Part shown: positions 63,552-64,000 of the stretch, piece by piece | Layout: every line of letters begins with the position of its first letter | Position numbering within the stretch: the stretch's first letter is position 1 | Source of the DNA: Vibrio sp. ED004 | Lineage (GTDB): Bacteria > Pseudomonadota > Gammaproteobacteria > Enterobacterales > Vibrionaceae | Direction of reading: 5' to 3' | Length of the DNA stretch: 64,000 bases | Assembly: GCF_023206395.1 (NCBI RefSeq) | Contig: NZ_CP066149.1 | Coordinates: 1,798,001-1,862,000 of the forward strand | The notes under the pieces: model-generated | Seen by the model: the letters and a program-made list of their open reading frames with translations, nothing else | What the model was told of the DNA's origin: nothing | Database searches by the model: none | Position numbers and translations under genes: made by a program

Positions 63552-64000
63552 ATGTTTAAACTCATAACTCCAACCACCGAAAATCAACTAAACAAGTATT
63601 ACCATTTTCGTTGGCAAATGTTGCGCGAACCATGGCGAATGCCTGTAGGTTCAGAGCGTGATGAATATGATGGCATGAGTCACCATCGCATGATTGTCGA
63701 TGGTCGAGGTCGTCCAATGGCGATCGGCCGTCTTTATATCACTCCCGATCTCGAAGGTCAGATCCGCTACATGGCGGTGAAGAACTCTCGTCGTAGCAAA
63801 GGCATGGGCTCACTGATTTTAGTCGCGCTAGAGTCACTGGCGCGTCAAGAAGGTGCTAAGCGTTTGGTGTGTAATGCACGCGAAGATGCGATCTCATTCT
63901 ACGAGAAGAATGATTTTGAACGTCGCGGTGAGATTAACGACCAACGCGGCCCTGTGCGTCACCAACAGATGGTTAAGCATCTTGACCCAATGGCAGACGT
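63552..64000 (+). CDS. fabY: FabY/YiiD-type GNAT acetyltransferase-thioesterase (3' end outside window)
   Basis: Only the N-terminal 149 codons are visible: a GNAT domain (KYYHFRWQMLREPW, HHRMIVDGRGRPMAIGRL, YMAVKNSRRSKGMGSLIL with the acetyl-CoA loop, CNAREDAISFYEKNDF). This matches the first half of E. coli YiiD, a GNAT domain fused to a hotdog thioesterase-like domain, in a family also called FabY. The second domain would lie beyond the window edge, so the fusion is not confirmed here. The start has AAGGA upstream and follows dtd by 16 bp, the same order as in relatives. Confidence 0.88.
   Translation, partial: MFKLITPTTENQLNKYYHFRWQMLREPWRMPVGSERDEYDGMSHHRMIVDGRGRPMAIGRLYITPDLEGQIRYMAVKNSRRSKGMGSLILVALESLARQEGAKRLVCNAREDAISFYEKNDFERRGEINDQRGPVRHQQMVKHLDPMAD

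Overview
The window is a stretch of a Vibrio chromosome, most like the Splendidus clade by overall protein similarity (inference; no search was run). The gene order of the conserved part is typical of the larger gammaproteobacterial chromosome arms. Gor-rlmJ-prlC, rsmJ, uspA/uspB and yhiN follow the Escherichia coli yhiN-uspB-uspA-rsmJ-prlC-rlmJ-gor block. RmuC-ubiE-ubiJ-ubiB-tatABC-tatD-hemB follows the ubi/tat block. PolA-spf-engB-(csr RNA)-yihI-hemN-ntrC-ntrB-glnA-typA-yihY-dtd-fabY follows the polA-glnA-yii block.

Region 1 (1-12340) is accessory. It holds the right part of a mobile island: a type I restriction-modification operon (hsdM cut by the window edge, hsdS, hsdR), an unfamiliar membrane-anchored coiled-coil gene 2 bp behind hsdR, a short gene remnant, and then a converging operon of four overlapping genes. 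These are three large tyrosine-recombinase-type proteins plus a small coiled-coil partner. They look like the published Gamma-Mobile-Trio (GMT) module with an extra integrase in front. The island stops at the gor stop codon, where a perfect 8-bp inverted repeat with a 6-bp spacer sits.

Region 2 (12341-36810) is core genome: glutathione reductase, the rRNA methyltransferases RlmJ and RsmJ (both appear to start at TTG), oligopeptidase A, AsnC, a large periplasmic-sensor GGDEF/EAL protein, a Fur-box-preceded Cys/Lys-rich orphan, two EamA transporters, UspA/FtnA/UspB, RmuC behind a LexA-type box, ubiquinone biosynthesis (UbiE, UbiJ, UbiB), the Tat translocase, TatD, HemB and an acetyltransferase. 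A 38-codon zinc-ribbon-like small gene lies between tatC and tatD, with its ribosome-binding site inside a hairpin.

Region 3 (36811-57200) carries three regulatory RNAs, none of them an ORF. They are RyhB (Fur boxes, conserved pairing core, terminator), Spot 42 right behind polA, and a CsrB/CsrC-family RNA with six hairpins that present GGA in the loop, at the same syntenic place as E. coli csrC. Upstream of polA there is an oriC-like cluster of two DnaA boxes and four GATC sites. The nitrogen regulon is laid out as glnA, then a DUF4124 gene, then ntrB and ntrC, with a sigma-54 promoter and NtrC operators at glnA and an NtrC operator before ntrB.

Region 4 (57200-60770) is a repeat and insertion-sequence nest. 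About 229-bp tandem units with inverted ends are interrupted by an IS1111-type IS110 element, which is itself interrupted by an IS66-family element with a perfect 8-bp target duplication. Both transposases are broken, and all four frameshifts are explained by loss of one A from an A-run. The long 3' non-coding end of the IS110 element is where IS1111-type guide (seek/bridge) RNAs are encoded, and it contains an 8-nt match to the insertion site. The window closes with an AAA-type ATPase, a DUF2959 lipoprotein, YihY, Dtd and the start of FabY/YiiD.
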